DNA of 47,610 nt from Burkholderiales bacterium (GTDB lineage Bacteria > Pseudomonadota > Gammaproteobacteria > Burkholderiales > Eutrophovitaceae). Shown here piece after piece: positions 1-8,886 of the stretch. The notes beneath the pieces are model-generated. The model searched no databases. It saw only the letters and a program-made list of their open reading frames with translations, and was not told the DNA's origin. The position numbers were made by a program, and so were the translations under genes. Where the stretch lies: positions 1-47,610 of the forward strand of contig DATMAN010000086.1 of the NCBI GenBank assembly GCA_035560005.1, in the 5' to 3' direction. Each line of letters begins with the position of its first letter. Positions within the stretch are counted from its first letter, which is position 1.

Positions 1-20
1 CCCGCAAAGGCTCAACGCTT

Positions 21-137
21 TGCTTGGCGGCCATAGCGAGGTGGACCCACGCCTTCCCATCCCGAACAGGACCGTGAAACGCCTCAGCGCCGATGATAGT
101 GCGAGGTATATCGCGCGAAAGTAGGTCACCGCCAGGC
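21..137 (+). rRNA. rrf: 5S ribosomal RNA
   Basis: The 5S rRNA of the large ribosomal subunit and the last gene of an rRNA operon whose 16S and 23S genes lie before the window. The 5' end TGCTTGGCGG pairs with CCGCCAGGC near position 129-137, forming the closing helix. The internal stretch CCCATCCCGAACAGG is the conserved loop of bacterial 5S rRNA, and the length (about 117 nt) is normal. A terminator follows directly. The exact ends are uncertain by 1-3 bases. Confidence 0.93.
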
Positions 138-146
138 GCCCAAATG

Positions 147-185
147 GAAAAGGCCCGTCCCGAAAGGGATGGGCCTTTTATTTTG
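147..185 (+). terminator. Rho-independent terminator of the rRNA operon
   Basis: A perfect GC-rich stem (AAAAGGCCCGTCCC, loop GAAA, GGGATGGGCCTTTT) followed by TATTTT lies ten bases after the 5S rRNA. This is a textbook intrinsic terminator. Confidence 0.93.
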
Positions 186-327
186 CGCTCCGGCTCGTGC
201 CCTACTTGCGATACGACAAGACGCTCGCATCGAAACATCTCCCCAAGCGCACGGATTCCTGAGCATCTGCGAAGGCACGGCGCGGCCGCTAACGCCGGAC
301 GCTTACGATCATTCGGTATCCCTCTTA

Positions 328-356
328 TTGGTTTTGCCTTCGATTTTTGATAAACT
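328..356 (+). promoter_or_regulatory. Candidate sigma-70 promoter for the rimP-nusA-infB operon
   Basis: A -35-like TTGGTT (328-333) is followed after 17 bases by an extended -10 element TGATAAACT (hexamer 351-356). It lies between the rRNA terminator and rimP, about 70 bases before the start codon. The match to consensus is moderate (TTG of the -35; four of six in the -10, plus the upstream TG). The remainder of 186-327 shows nothing I can name. Confidence 0.45.
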
Positions 357-383
357 TCGCGGCCTCAAGAAGTTACACAAAAG

Positions 384-406
384 ATGGGCCAGGGAGCCCA
401 TTTTTT
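384..406 (+). terminator. Attenuator-like hairpin in the rimP leader
   Basis: A perfect six-base stem ATGGGC (384-389) / GCCCAT (396-401) with a six-base loop runs straight into T6 (401-406). It ends 20 bases before the rimP start codon and lies downstream of the candidate promoter, so it would be read on the operon's own mRNA. The shape is that of an intrinsic terminator placed in a leader. NusA, encoded by the next gene, acts on such terminators, so feedback control is plausible. Confidence 0.6.
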
Positions 407-426
407 GTTTGTGGGAACGGTTGCGA

Positions 427-852
427 ATGAACCTAACTGGGCTACTGGAAAAGGCGCTCGCGAGCCTCGGCTACGAGTTGGTCGACAGCGAGTGGGCAAA
501 CAAGGGGCTGCTGCGCGTCTACATCGACAGGCAGGGGGGAGTTACGGTGGACGACTGTGCGCGTGTTAGCAACCACCTGACCCGCGTGTTCGCGGTGGAA
601 GCCATTGCCTACGAGCGCCTCGAAGTGTCGTCGCCTGGACTGGATCGTCCATTGACGCGGCCCCAGGACTTCAGGCGGTTTGAAGGCGAGAAAGCCAAGG
701 TGCGTCTGCGTGTGCCGCTGAACGGGCAGCGTAACTTTGTTGGGGTTCTGAGAGGTGCCGACGAGCGCACCGTGCAAATCGAAGTCGATGGAACCGTACT
801 CCAGCTGGACTTTGCGGAAGTGGAAAAGGCGCGTTTGGTACCGACGATCTGA
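427..852 (+). CDS. rimP: Ribosome maturation factor RimP
   Basis: RimP assists maturation of the 30S ribosomal subunit in the cytoplasm. The 141-residue product has the family layout: an N-terminal alpha/beta domain to about residue 75 containing the hallmark SSPGLDRPL (residues 68-76), and a C-terminal SH3-like beta-barrel. The ATG at 427 was chosen because the reading frame stays open upstream but carries no RimP-like sequence, and GGGAACGG lies about 7 bases before it. It is the first gene of rimP-nusA-infB-rbfA-truB, the standard order in proteobacteria. nusA begins 14 bases after its stop. Confidence 0.95.
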   Translation: MNLTGLLEKALASLGYELVDSEWANKGLLRVYIDRQGGVTVDDCARVSNHLTRVFAVEAIAYERLEVSSPGLDRPLTRPQDFRRFEGEKAKVRLRVPLNGQRNFVGVLRGADERTVQIEVDGTVLQLDFAEVEKARLVPTI

Positions 853-866
853 ATGGAGAGCAGTCG

Positions 867-2339
867 ATGAGTCGTGAGTTGTTGATGCTGGTGGACGCGC
901 TTGCGCGGGAGAAGAACGTGGCCAAAGACATTGTTTTTGGCGCGCTCGAACTCGCCCTGGCTTCCGCAACCAAGAAGCGATTCAAGGAAGACGTCGATGT
1001 GCGCGTCGCGGTTAATCGCGATACGGGCGAATACGAGAGCTTCCGGCGATGGCAGGTCGTGCCGGACGACATGGTGGAAGTGCCGGCGCGCCAGATCGGC
1101 CTGTCCGAAGCGCGGAAACGCGATCCCGACCTGAATCTCGAGGAGTACGTCGAAGAGCCGCTCGAACCGGTGGAATTCGGCCGCATCGGTGCACAGACGG
1201 CAAAGCAAGTGATTCTCCAGAAGATCCGCGACGCTGAGCGAGAACAGATACTCAATGATTTTCTGCAACGCAAGGAATTCATCGTCACCGGTTCGATCAA
1301 GCGTATGGAACGGGGCAACGCCGTCATCGAGTCTGGGCGAATCGAGGCGATACTGCCGAAAGACCAGATGATCCCCAAGGAAAATCTGCGAATCGGAGAC
1401 CGGGTGCGCGCCTACCTGCTCAAAGTCGATCGCGGCAGTCGCGGGCCGCAGCTGGTTCTGTCACGCACGGTTCCCGAGTTTCTGATCAAGCTGTTCGAAA
1501 TCGAGGTGCCGGAGATCGAAGAGGGGTTGCTTGAAATCAAGGCGGCTGCGCGCGATCCGGGTTCGAGGGCCAAGATTGCGGTCAAGTCTAACGACCCACG
1601 CATCGACCCGATCGGTACGTGCGTCGGGATGCGCGGCTCTCGAGTGCAGGCGGTCACCGGAGAACTGGCCGGGGAGCGGGTGGACATCGTGCTGTGGTCT
1701 CCCGATCCGGCCCAGTTCGTCATCAACGCACTGGCCCCGGCAGAAGTGAGCCGCATCACGGTGGACGAAGAAGCGCACAGCATGGACATCGTCGTGGACG
1801 AAGAGAATCTGGCGCAGGCGATCGGTCGCAACGGGCAAAATGTGCGTCTGGCGAGCGAGCTCACCGGCTGGGAGCTGAACATAATGACCGAAGACGAGTC
1901 GCAAAAGAAGAATGAGGAGGAGTTTGCCCGGATACGGTCCCTGTTCATGGAAAAACTGGACGTCGACGAGGAAGTCGCGGACATCCTGGTCCAAGAGGGC
2001 TTCACGACCCTGGACGACATCGCCTATGTCCCGCTCGGCGAAATGCTGCAGATCGAGTCGTTCGACGAGGCTACTGTGAATGAACTGCGCAGCCGGGCGC
2101 GCAACGCCCTGCTGGTTCAGGCGATCGCGAGCGAGGAGAAGGTGGAGAACGTGGCAAGCGATCTGTTGAATCTTGAGGGGATGGACAACGAGACGGCACG
2201 GGCATTGGCCGCAAAGGGCGTCAAGACGCAGGAGGAACTCGCCGATCTGGCCGTCGACGACCTAGTGGAGCTGACCGGCATCGACGCTGAGCGGGCCAAG
2301 CAACTGATCATGACGGCACGCGCGCCCTGGTTTGCCTGA
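867..2339 (+). CDS. nusA: Transcription termination/antitermination factor NusA
   Basis: NusA binds RNA polymerase and modulates pausing, intrinsic termination and rRNA antitermination. The 490 residues show the full proteobacterial layout: an N-terminal polymerase-binding domain (about 1-125), an S1 domain (about 135-200), two KH domains with the glycine-rich loops GMRGSR (near 253) and IGRNGQ (near 319), and two acidic C-terminal helix-hairpin-helix repeats (about 365-490). The C-terminal repeats are typical of beta- and gammaproteobacteria. The start is preceded by GGAGAG. It may regulate its own operon through the hairpin at 384-406 (inference). Confidence 0.97.
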   Translation: MSRELLMLVDALAREKNVAKDIVFGALELALASATKKRFKEDVDVRVAVNRDTGEYESFRRWQVVPDDMVEVPARQIGLSEARKRDPDLNLEEYVEEPLEPVEFGRIGAQTAKQVILQKIRDAEREQILNDFLQRKEFIVTGSIKRMERGNAVIESGRIEAILPKDQMIPKENLRIGDRVRAYLLKVDRGSRGPQLVLSRTVPEFLIKLFEIEVPEIEEGLLEIKAAARDPGSRAKIAVKSNDPRIDPIGTCVGMRGSRVQAVTGELAGERVDIVLWSPDPAQFVINALAPAEVSRITVDEEAHSMDIVVDEENLAQAIGRNGQNVRLASELTGWELNIMTEDESQKKNEEEFARIRSLFMEKLDVDEEVADILVQEGFTTLDDIAYVPLGEMLQIESFDEATVNELRSRARNALLVQAIASEEKVENVASDLLNLEGMDNETARALAAKGVKTQEELADLAVDDLVELTGIDAERAKQLIMTARAPWFA

Positions 2340-2364
2340 GGCACCGGCGTCAAGGAGCGGACGG

Positions 2365-4938
2365 ATGGCTAATACGAACGTCGCACAATTCGCCAAGGAA
2401 CTGGGACTTCCCGCCGGAATGCTGCTTGAGCAGCTTCAGGCGGCGGGGGTCAAGAAGGCATTGGACGAAGGCACAGTCCTCGACGAGCATGACAAGACCC
2501 AGCTGCTCGAATATTTGCGCAAGGTCCACGGCGCGAAGGAGACCAAGAGCCGTATTACGCTCACTCGCCGGCAGACCAGTGAGATCAAGAAAGCCGATGC
2601 CACCGGGAAAGCCAGGACCATTCAGGTCGAGGTGCGCAAGAAGCGCGTTCTCGTCAAGCGCGATTCGGCCGCAGGAGCGACCGCAACCGAAGTGATACCA
2701 GTCCCGCAGGTAGACGCTGAGCAGGCCGCACTGCGCGAAGAAGAGGCGCGCAAGCAATCGCAGCTGATCGCCCGGCAGATGGCCGAAGCTGCTGCCAGGC
2801 AGGAAGAGCGCAAGCGCAAGACGGCATCACAACAAGCCGAAACCGAGCCTTCGGCTGCCGCGCCGGCCGCACCGGCGGTCTCCGCTGCAGTGCCTGAGGT
2901 GGCGAAGGAGGTACCGGCCGCACCGGTGGTAGCCAAGAAAGCGCTAACCGAAGGCACTCTGCATAAGCCGGCAGTCAAGGCCAGCGAAACCAAGCCAAAG
3001 GAAAAGGGAGCAAAGAAGCCAGCCGACGCGGGTTGGCGCGACGAAGGGACCAAACGTCGCTCGATCAAGGTGCGTGGCGACATCAGTGGTGGTGGTGAAG
3101 GCTGGCATGCACGCAAGGAGCGCCATGCGCGACACAAGACGGAGCATGCCGCAGCCCAGGACCAGGCAGTGCCGATGGAACCTGTCGTCAAGGAAGTCCT
3201 GATTCCTGAGACTATCACGGTCGCCGACTTGGCCCACAAAATGTCGGTCAAGGCCGCCGAGGTGATCAAGGCGTTGATGAAGCTTGGTCAAATGGTGACG
3301 ATCAACCAAGTGCTCGACCAGGAGACGGCAATGATCGTGGTCGATGAGATGGGGCACGTCGCCAAGCGTGCGAAGATTGATGACCCCGAGGCCTACCTTG
3401 AGCAGGCCGAACGCAAGGACGTGTCCCTGGAGCCCAGGGCACCGGTAGTTACCGTCATGGGGCACGTCGATCATGGCAAGACATCATTGCTCGACTACAT
3501 TCGTCGCACCCGGGTGGCAAGCGGCGAGGCCGGCGGCATCACACAGCACATCGGCGCCTACCACGTGGACACGCCTCGTGGAACGATTACCTTCCTCGAT
3601 ACCCCCGGTCACGAAGCGTTCACCGCGATGCGCGCGCGCGGAGCCAAGGTGACGGACATCGTGGTGCTCGTCGTGGCGGCGGACGACGGGGTAATGCCTC
3701 AGACGGTGGAAGCCATCCACCACGCGAAGGCGGCCAAGGTGCCGATGGTGGTCGCCATCAACAAGATCGACAAACCCGAAGCGAACCCCGAACGGATCAA
3801 GCAAGAGCTTTCGAAGCACGAAGTCATTCCCGAAGACTGGGGCGGCGAGACCATGGTGGTCGAAGTCTCGGCCAAGACCGGGAGAGGCATCGATCAGCTG
3901 CTGGAAGCCGTGCTACTGCAGGCCGAGGTGCTTGAACTCAAGGCGGCGAAAGACGCGCCTGCACGCGGCGTTGTCATTGAATCGCGGCTGGATAAGGGCC
4001 GTGGCCCAGTGGCTACGGTACTCGTGCAATCGGGCACGCTGCATCGGGGAGACGTCGTTTTGGCCGGTGCCGTGTTTGGGCGAGTCCGAGCCATGACCGA
4101 CGAGGCGGGCCGTAACGTCGAGCAGGCCGGGCCCTCGATTCCGGTCGAGATTCTGGGCCTGTCTGAAGTGCCGCTCGCGGGAGAGGAAGTCATCGTTCTG
4201 GGCGATGAGCGCAAGGCCAGAGAGATCGCTCTGTTCCGCCAAGGGAAGTTCCGAGAAGTCAAACTGGCGAAGCAACAGGCGGCCAAGCTCGATAACATGT
4301 TCGAACAGATGAAGGCGGGCGAAGCCAAGACGCTGCCGCTTATCATCAAAGCCGACGTGCAGGGCTCCTACGAAGCGCTGGCACACGCTCTGAGCAAGCT
4401 CTCCACCGATGAGGTACGCGTGAACATCGTGCACGCCGGCGTCGGAGGAATTACCGAGTCGGACGTGAACCTGGCTTTGGCTTCCAACGCGGTAATCATC
4501 GGTTTCAACACCCGCGCCGACGCCACTGCGCGCAAACTCATCGCCGCGCACGGCATCGACGTGCGTTACTACAACGTCATCTACGACGCGGTCGACGAGG
4601 TCAAGAGCGCGCTGTCCGGGATGCTGGCGCCCGAGAAGAGAGAAAATGTGCTCGGGCTGGTGGAGGTTCGGCAGGTTTTCCGCATCTCCAAGGTTGGAGC
4701 GGTAGCCGGATGCTACGTGCTGGAGGGCTTGGTCAGGCGAGGATCGCTGGTGCGGGTCCTGCGCGACAACGTGGTGATCCATAGCGGCGAGCTTGACTCG
4801 CTGAAGCGGTTCAAGGATGACGTCCGCGAAGTCAAGGCCGGGTTCGAATGCGGTCTTTCGATCAAGGGCTTCGACGACATCAAGGTAGGCGACCAGTTGG
4901 AAGTCTACGAAGTAGTCGAGGTCGCGCGGTCGCTTTGA
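2365..4938 (+). CDS. infB: Translation initiation factor IF-2
   Basis: IF-2 is the GTPase that brings fMet-tRNA to the 30S subunit and promotes subunit joining. The product is 857 residues. An N-terminal IF2-N domain (about 1-60) is followed by a long charged Ala/Lys/Glu-rich linker to about residue 280. The G domain carries GHVDHGKTS (near 366), DTPGHEAF (near 412) and NKID (near 465), and the C-terminal beta-barrels follow. ATG 2365 is preceded by AAGGAG at the proper distance. GTG or ATG codons inside the linker could give the shorter IF-2 isoforms known in other bacteria, but I cannot pick one. Confidence 0.97.
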   Translation: MANTNVAQFAKELGLPAGMLLEQLQAAGVKKALDEGTVLDEHDKTQLLEYLRKVHGAKETKSRITLTRRQTSEIKKADATGKARTIQVEVRKKRVLVKRDSAAGATATEVIPVPQVDAEQAALREEEARKQSQLIARQMAEAAARQEERKRKTASQQAETEPSAAAPAAPAVSAAVPEVAKEVPAAPVVAKKALTEGTLHKPAVKASETKPKEKGAKKPADAGWRDEGTKRRSIKVRGDISGGGEGWHARKERHARHKTEHAAAQDQAVPMEPVVKEVLIPETITVADLAHKMSVKAAEVIKALMKLGQMVTINQVLDQETAMIVVDEMGHVAKRAKIDDPEAYLEQAERKDVSLEPRAPVVTVMGHVDHGKTSLLDYIRRTRVASGEAGGITQHIGAYHVDTPRGTITFLDTPGHEAFTAMRARGAKVTDIVVLVVAADDGVMPQTVEAIHHAKAAKVPMVVAINKIDKPEANPERIKQELSKHEVIPEDWGGETMVVEVSAKTGRGIDQLLEAVLLQAEVLELKAAKDAPARGVVIESRLDKGRGPVATVLVQSGTLHRGDVVLAGAVFGRVRAMTDEAGRNVEQAGPSIPVEILGLSEVPLAGEEVIVLGDERKAREIALFRQGKFREVKLAKQQAAKLDNMFEQMKAGEAKTLPLIIKADVQGSYEALAHALSKLSTDEVRVNIVHAGVGGITESDVNLALASNAVIIGFNTRADATARKLIAAHGIDVRYYNVIYDAVDEVKSALSGMLAPEKRENVLGLVEVRQVFRISKVGAVAGCYVLEGLVRRGSLVRVLRDNVVIHSGELDSLKRFKDDVREVKAGFECGLSIKGFDDIKVGDQLEVYEVVEVARSL

Positions 4939-4964
4939 ACACTCGCCTTGCGACGGCCTGTCCA

Positions 4965-5345
4965 ATGGCGAACCAGTCTGCAAGGCGGGGGCGAATCGCG
5001 GATCAGCTGCAGCGTGACCTGGCGGAACTGATTCGCACGGAGATCAATGATCCGAGGATCGGGATGTTAACGATCACTGGAGTCGAACTCAGTCGTGACC
5101 AGCGTTGCGCCAAGGTTTTCTTCACCGTTCTTGGAGAAGAGGCCCAGGTCGCACTGGCCCAAGAGGGGCTGCAGCGTGCCAGCGGCTTTCTGCGCTCCCG
5201 GCTTGCTGCCGCGCTTCGTCTGCGAGTCATGCCCGAATTGCACTTCACCTACGACGCATCGGTCGCGCAAGGCGCACGCCTGTCCCGGTTGATTGACGAG
5301 GCGGTCGGAAAATCTAGAAAGGACAAACGGCGCCGCGGACGTTGA
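4965..5345 (+). CDS. rbfA: 30S ribosome-binding factor RbfA
   Basis: RbfA is a small KH-fold protein that binds the 16S rRNA 5' region during late 30S maturation and cold adaptation. The 126 residues contain the conserved core from RRGRIADQLQRDLAELI through the DPRIG segment and the MPELHFTYD motif, ending in a basic KDKRRRGR tail. It begins 26 bases after infB and sits between infB and truB, the classic position. No strong Shine-Dalgarno was seen, so translation may be coupled to infB. Confidence 0.95.
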   Translation: MANQSARRGRIADQLQRDLAELIRTEINDPRIGMLTITGVELSRDQRCAKVFFTVLGEEAQVALAQEGLQRASGFLRSRLAAALRLRVMPELHFTYDASVAQGARLSRLIDEAVGKSRKDKRRRGR

Positions 5346-5349
5346 CACC

Positions 5350-6270
5350 GTGCCTGGCGGTCGGGCGAGGAATAACCTGAGCGGCGTCCTGCTGCTCGAT
5401 AAGCCGGTTGGTCTGACTTCCAACGCGGCTTTGCAGCGCGTGCGTGCCCTCTACGGGGGGCCGAAGGCAGGCCACACCGGCACGCTCGATCCGCTCGCCA
5501 GTGGACTCCTGCCAGTTTGTTTCGGAGAAGCCACCAAGTTCAGCTCGGCGCTGCTCGATTCCAGCAAGCGCTACGAGGCCACGCTGCGCCTGGGCTTTGA
5601 AAGCTCCACAGGCGACGCCGAAGGTGACTTGAAGGCGCTGGCCGAGCCGAGCTTCGACGATGTCGAACTGATACGGGCGCTCCGTCAGCTGACCGGGCAT
5701 ATCCAGCAACGTCCCCCAATGTACAGCGCCGTTAAATTCGAGGGACGGCCCTTGTACCGCTACGCACGCGAGGGCCGAGTGGTCGAGCGCCGCGAGCGGA
5801 GCGTAGAGATCCAACAACTGGACGTGCTGCACCGACGGGCTGACACCTTGCGACTGTCCGTGGTTTGCAGCAAGGGAACTTACATCCGCGTTCTCGCGGA
5901 GGACCTGGGCAGGCTTCTGGGTTGCGGCGCGTACGTGGTCGAGCTGCGGCGCACCGACATCGGGCCGTTCAGCGTGGAAGATGCGGTGCCGCTCTGTGTG
6001 CTTGAGCGCGGCGAGTTGAGTTCGGCACAGCGCGAGTCACTGCTGTTGCCGGTCGACTCGATGCTGTGCGGATTGCCCAGGATCGACCTTACCCCGGACG
6101 CGAGCCGCCGGGTGGTAGGCGGTCTTCCGGCAGTCGCGGCGCCGACCCAGACGTCCGGGCTGGTGAGGCTCTATGTGGCCGGAGGAAAATTCATCGGGCT
6201 CGGGGAGGCCGCACCGGACGGAACGGTGGTACCGAAACGACTCGTGGCGAGCGGCCGCCATGTGGCGTAA
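5350..6270 (+). CDS. truB: tRNA pseudouridine(55) synthase TruB
   Basis: TruB makes pseudouridine 55 in the T-loop of nearly all tRNAs. The catalytic aspartate lies in GHTGTLDPLASG (Asp about residue 47), and SKGTYIRVLAEDLG is the second hallmark. The C-terminal part is PUA-like. The start is uncertain. GTG 5350, just after the rbfA stop, gives a normal 306-residue protein starting MPGGRARNNLSGVLLLDKP. A TTG at 5293 inside rbfA would add 19 unconserved residues. It closes the rimP operon, and rpsO has its own promoter. Confidence 0.92.
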   Translation: MPGGRARNNLSGVLLLDKPVGLTSNAALQRVRALYGGPKAGHTGTLDPLASGLLPVCFGEATKFSSALLDSSKRYEATLRLGFESSTGDAEGDLKALAEPSFDDVELIRALRQLTGHIQQRPPMYSAVKFEGRPLYRYAREGRVVERRERSVEIQQLDVLHRRADTLRLSVVCSKGTYIRVLAEDLGRLLGCGAYVVELRRTDIGPFSVEDAVPLCVLERGELSSAQRESLLLPVDSMLCGLPRIDLTPDASRRVVGGLPAVAAPTQTSGLVRLYVAGGKFIGLGEAAPDGTVVPKRLVASGRHVA

Positions 6271-6284
6271 GCCCCTCAAAATCC

Positions 6285-6314
6285 TTGGAAAGCCGCTACG
6301 TCGGCGAGTATAAT
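6285..6314 (+). promoter_or_regulatory. Sigma-70 promoter for rpsO-pnp
   Basis: TTGGAA (6285-6290) and a perfect TATAAT (6309-6314) are separated by 18 bases, 35 bases before the rpsO start codon. This fits the separate promoter usually found before rpsO. Confidence 0.8.
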
Positions 6315-6348
6315 CGCGGCCTTTCCAACGAAGAGACATGAAAAGGTA

Positions 6349-6618
6349 ATGGCTATTACCGCAGAGCAACGGGCCCAGATACTTAAGGAATATCAACGGG
6401 CTAAGGGTGACACTGGCTCGCCGGAAGCGCAGATCGCCCTCTTGACTGCCCGCATCAACGAGCTGACCGAGCACTTCAAGACGCATGTGAAGGACTATCA
6501 TTCCCGGCGCGGTCTGCTGAAGATGGTCAGTCAGCGGCGCAAGCTGCTTGACTATCTGCGCCTTTCCAACGCCGACCGGTATCGGCAGATCATTGAGCGC
6601 CTCGGCTTGCGAAAGTAG
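6349..6618 (+). CDS. rpsO: 30S ribosomal protein S15
   Basis: S15 is a primary 16S rRNA-binding protein of the 30S platform and forms an intersubunit bridge. The product has exactly the family length of 89 residues and carries the conserved [30 protein letters not shown] and RRKLLDYL segments. The start is preceded by AAAAGG. It is followed by two hairpins and then pnp, the standard rpsO-pnp pair. Confidence 0.98.
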   Translation: MAITAEQRAQILKEYQRAKGDTGSPEAQIALLTARINELTEHFKTHVKDYHSRRGLLKMVSQRRKLLDYLRLSNADRYRQIIERLGLRK

Positions 6619-6625
6619 CGCAGAA

Positions 6626-6689
6626 GGCCGGTGCCCGGCCATGATCAGCCCCCTATCGAGAGCGCAGCCGTCGAGGCTGCGCCCGTTTT
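6626..6689 (+). promoter_or_regulatory. Two hairpins in the rpsO-pnp spacer
   Basis: The first stem is GGCCGG / CCGGCC (6626-6640, loop TGC). The second is GCGCAGCC / GGCTGCGC (6662-6682, loop GTCGA), followed by CCGTTTTC. The second could act as a leaky terminator or as an RNase III processing site. In E. coli, pnp expression is autoregulated through an RNase III-cut stem in this spacer; the same role here is inference. Confidence 0.6.
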
Positions 6690-6705
6690 CATCTGAGGCA
6701 GCACC

Positions 6706-8814
6706 TTGAACGTCACGCGAAAGATCATTCAATACGGGCGTCACACCCTGACGCTCGAGACCGGCGAGATCGCCAGGCAGGCCGATGGAGCAGTGATGGT
6801 GAACATGGACGATACCTGCGTCCTCGTCACCGTCGTCGGGAAAAAAGAAGTCCAGCCGGGTCAGGACTTCTTCCCGCTGACCGTCGACTATCAAGAGCGA
6901 ACCTACGCAGCAGGCAAGATTCCCGGAGGCTTCTTCAAGCGGGAGGGTCGGCCCAGCGAAAAGGAAACACTGACCTCACGCTTGATCGACCGACCCATTC
7001 GTCCCTTGTTTCCCGAGGGATTCTTAAACGAAGTCCAAGTAATTGCCACTGTCGTTTCTTCCAATAACGAGATCGACGCCGATGTACCGGCAATGATCGG
7101 TGCTTCCGCGGCGCTGACGCTCTCGGGAATCCCTTTCAATGGCCCCATCGGTGCTGCGCGCGTGGGATATCTGAACGGAGAATACGTTCTGAACCCGACG
7201 GTAACCGAGCTGAAAACCTCGAAACTCAACCTGGTGGTCGCGGGCACCAAGCAGGCGGTATTGATGGTGGAGTCGGAGGCTATGGAGCTTCCGGAAGACG
7301 TGATGCTCGGCGCCGTGGTCTTCGGCCACCAGCAAATGCAGGCGGTCATCGACGCGATCGGCGAACTGGCCGATGAAGCCGGCAAGCCCTTGTGGGACTG
7401 GACACCACCGCCGAAGGATCCGGCGCTGGTGGATCGCGTACGGCAGATTGCGCAGGCCGATCTTCGTCAAGCCTACCAGCTCAAGGTCAAGAAAGCGCGC
7501 AGTGCCAAGATCGAGGAGGTGCGCGCGCGAGTGTTCGGCGAGCTCGTGCCCGCCGGCTCCGATCCGCAAATCGCCAACGTGGTTGCCGGCATATTCAGCG
7601 ATCTGGAAAGAGAGATCGTGCGCAACCAGATCCTGAACGGTGAGCCGCGCATCGACGGGCGCGACACGCGCACAGTACGCCCGATTTCGATCCGCATCGG
7701 ACCGTTGCCGCGAGCCCACGGGTCTGCACTGTTCACGCGCGGAGAAACGCAGGCACTCGTGGCCGCGACCCTCGGCACATCGCGCGACGAGCAGATCATC
7801 GACGCCCTGCAGGGCGAATACACCGAGCGCTTTATGCTTCATTACAACATGCCCCCGTATGCCACCGGGGAGACGGGGCGCGTGGGCTCGCCGAAACGGC
7901 GCGAAGTGGGTCACGGCCGGCTCGCCAAGCGAGCGCTACTCGCCGTGCTGCCGTCTCAAGAGGAGTTCGCCTATTCGCTGCGAGTAGTCTCGGAGATTAC
8001 CGAATCGAACGGCTCGAGCTCCATGGCGAGCGTTTGTGGCGGGTGCCTGGCATTGATGGATGCGGGCGTGCCGCTCAAGGCGCATGTCGCGGGCATCGCG
8101 ATGGGGCTCATCAAGGAGGCAAACCGGTTTGCGGTCTTGACCGACATCTTGGGCGACGAGGATCACCTCGGTGACATGGACTTCAAGGTCGCGGGCACCG
8201 AAAGCGGAGTCACGGCCCTGCAGATGGACATCAAGATCCAGGGCATCACCAAGGAAATCATGCACGTGGCTCTGCAGCAGGCGCGCGAAGCGCGCATGCA
8301 AGTCCTGCATATCATGAAGGAGGCACTGCGGAGCCCGCGGGCCGAGCTCTCGGCCTACGCGCCGCGCATGATCACCTTGAAGATCAAGCCCGAAAAGATC
8401 CGCGACGTGATCGGCAAGGGTGGAGCAGTGATTCGCGCCATTACTGAGGAGACCGGTACGACCATCGATATCCAGGACGACGGGACGGTCACGATCGCGT
8501 GCGTCTCTTCGGCCGGTGGCGAAGCGGCCCGACGGCGCATCGAAGAGATTACCGCGGAAGTCGAGGTCGGACGCATCTACGATGGCACAGTGCTCAAGTT
8601 GCTCGACTTCGGCGCCATCGTCAGCGTGCTCCCGGGCAAGGACGGCTTGCTGCATATCTCCCAGATCGCCGATGAGCGGGTCAAATCGGTTGCTGATCAC
8701 CTCAAGGAGGGTCAGGCGGTCCGGGTAAAAGTTCTGGAAGCCGACGAGAAGGGTCGACTGCGGTTGTCGATGAAGGCAGTGACCCAGGATGAAAAAGCCA
8801 AAGCCACAAGCTGA
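6706..8814 (+). CDS. pnp: Polyribonucleotide nucleotidyltransferase (PNPase)
   Basis: PNPase degrades RNA phosphorolytically from the 3' end and is part of the RNA degradosome. The 702-residue product has two RNase PH domains separated by an alpha-helical linker, a KH domain with the [11 protein letters not shown] loop (near 569), and a C-terminal S1 domain (about 622-690). The start is the unusual codon TTG at 6706, with TGAGG about 8 bases before it. The protein begins [11 protein letters not shown], which matches the family N-terminus, so the TTG is well supported. A weak start would suit a tightly autoregulated gene. Confidence 0.97.
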   Translation: MNVTRKIIQYGRHTLTLETGEIARQADGAVMVNMDDTCVLVTVVGKKEVQPGQDFFPLTVDYQERTYAAGKIPGGFFKREGRPSEKETLTSRLIDRPIRPLFPEGFLNEVQVIATVVSSNNEIDADVPAMIGASAALTLSGIPFNGPIGAARVGYLNGEYVLNPTVTELKTSKLNLVVAGTKQAVLMVESEAMELPEDVMLGAVVFGHQQMQAVIDAIGELADEAGKPLWDWTPPPKDPALVDRVRQIAQADLRQAYQLKVKKARSAKIEEVRARVFGELVPAGSDPQIANVVAGIFSDLEREIVRNQILNGEPRIDGRDTRTVRPISIRIGPLPRAHGSALFTRGETQALVAATLGTSRDEQIIDALQGEYTERFMLHYNMPPYATGETGRVGSPKRREVGHGRLAKRALLAVLPSQEEFAYSLRVVSEITESNGSSSMASVCGGCLALMDAGVPLKAHVAGIAMGLIKEANRFAVLTDILGDEDHLGDMDFKVAGTESGVTALQMDIKIQGITKEIMHVALQQAREARMQVLHIMKEALRSPRAELSAYAPRMITLKIKPEKIRDVIGKGGAVIRAITEETGTTIDIQDDGTVTIACVSSAGGEAARRRIEEITAEVEVGRIYDGTVLKLLDFGAIVSVLPGKDGLLHISQIADERVKSVADHLKEGQAVRVKVLEADEKGRLRLSMKAVTQDEKAKATS

Positions 8815-8841
8815 ACGGTCGACCCGGTGTCAGCAGAGCCA

Positions 8842-8868
8842 GGAAGCCCGCGCGAGCGGGCTTTTTTG
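8842..8868 (+). terminator. Rho-independent terminator after pnp
   Basis: AAGCCCGC / GCGGGCTT with a GCGA loop and a T6 run, located between pnp and the convergent lactate permease gene. Confidence 0.92.
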
Positions 8869-8886
8869 CTTTACCCCGCCCGTCGC

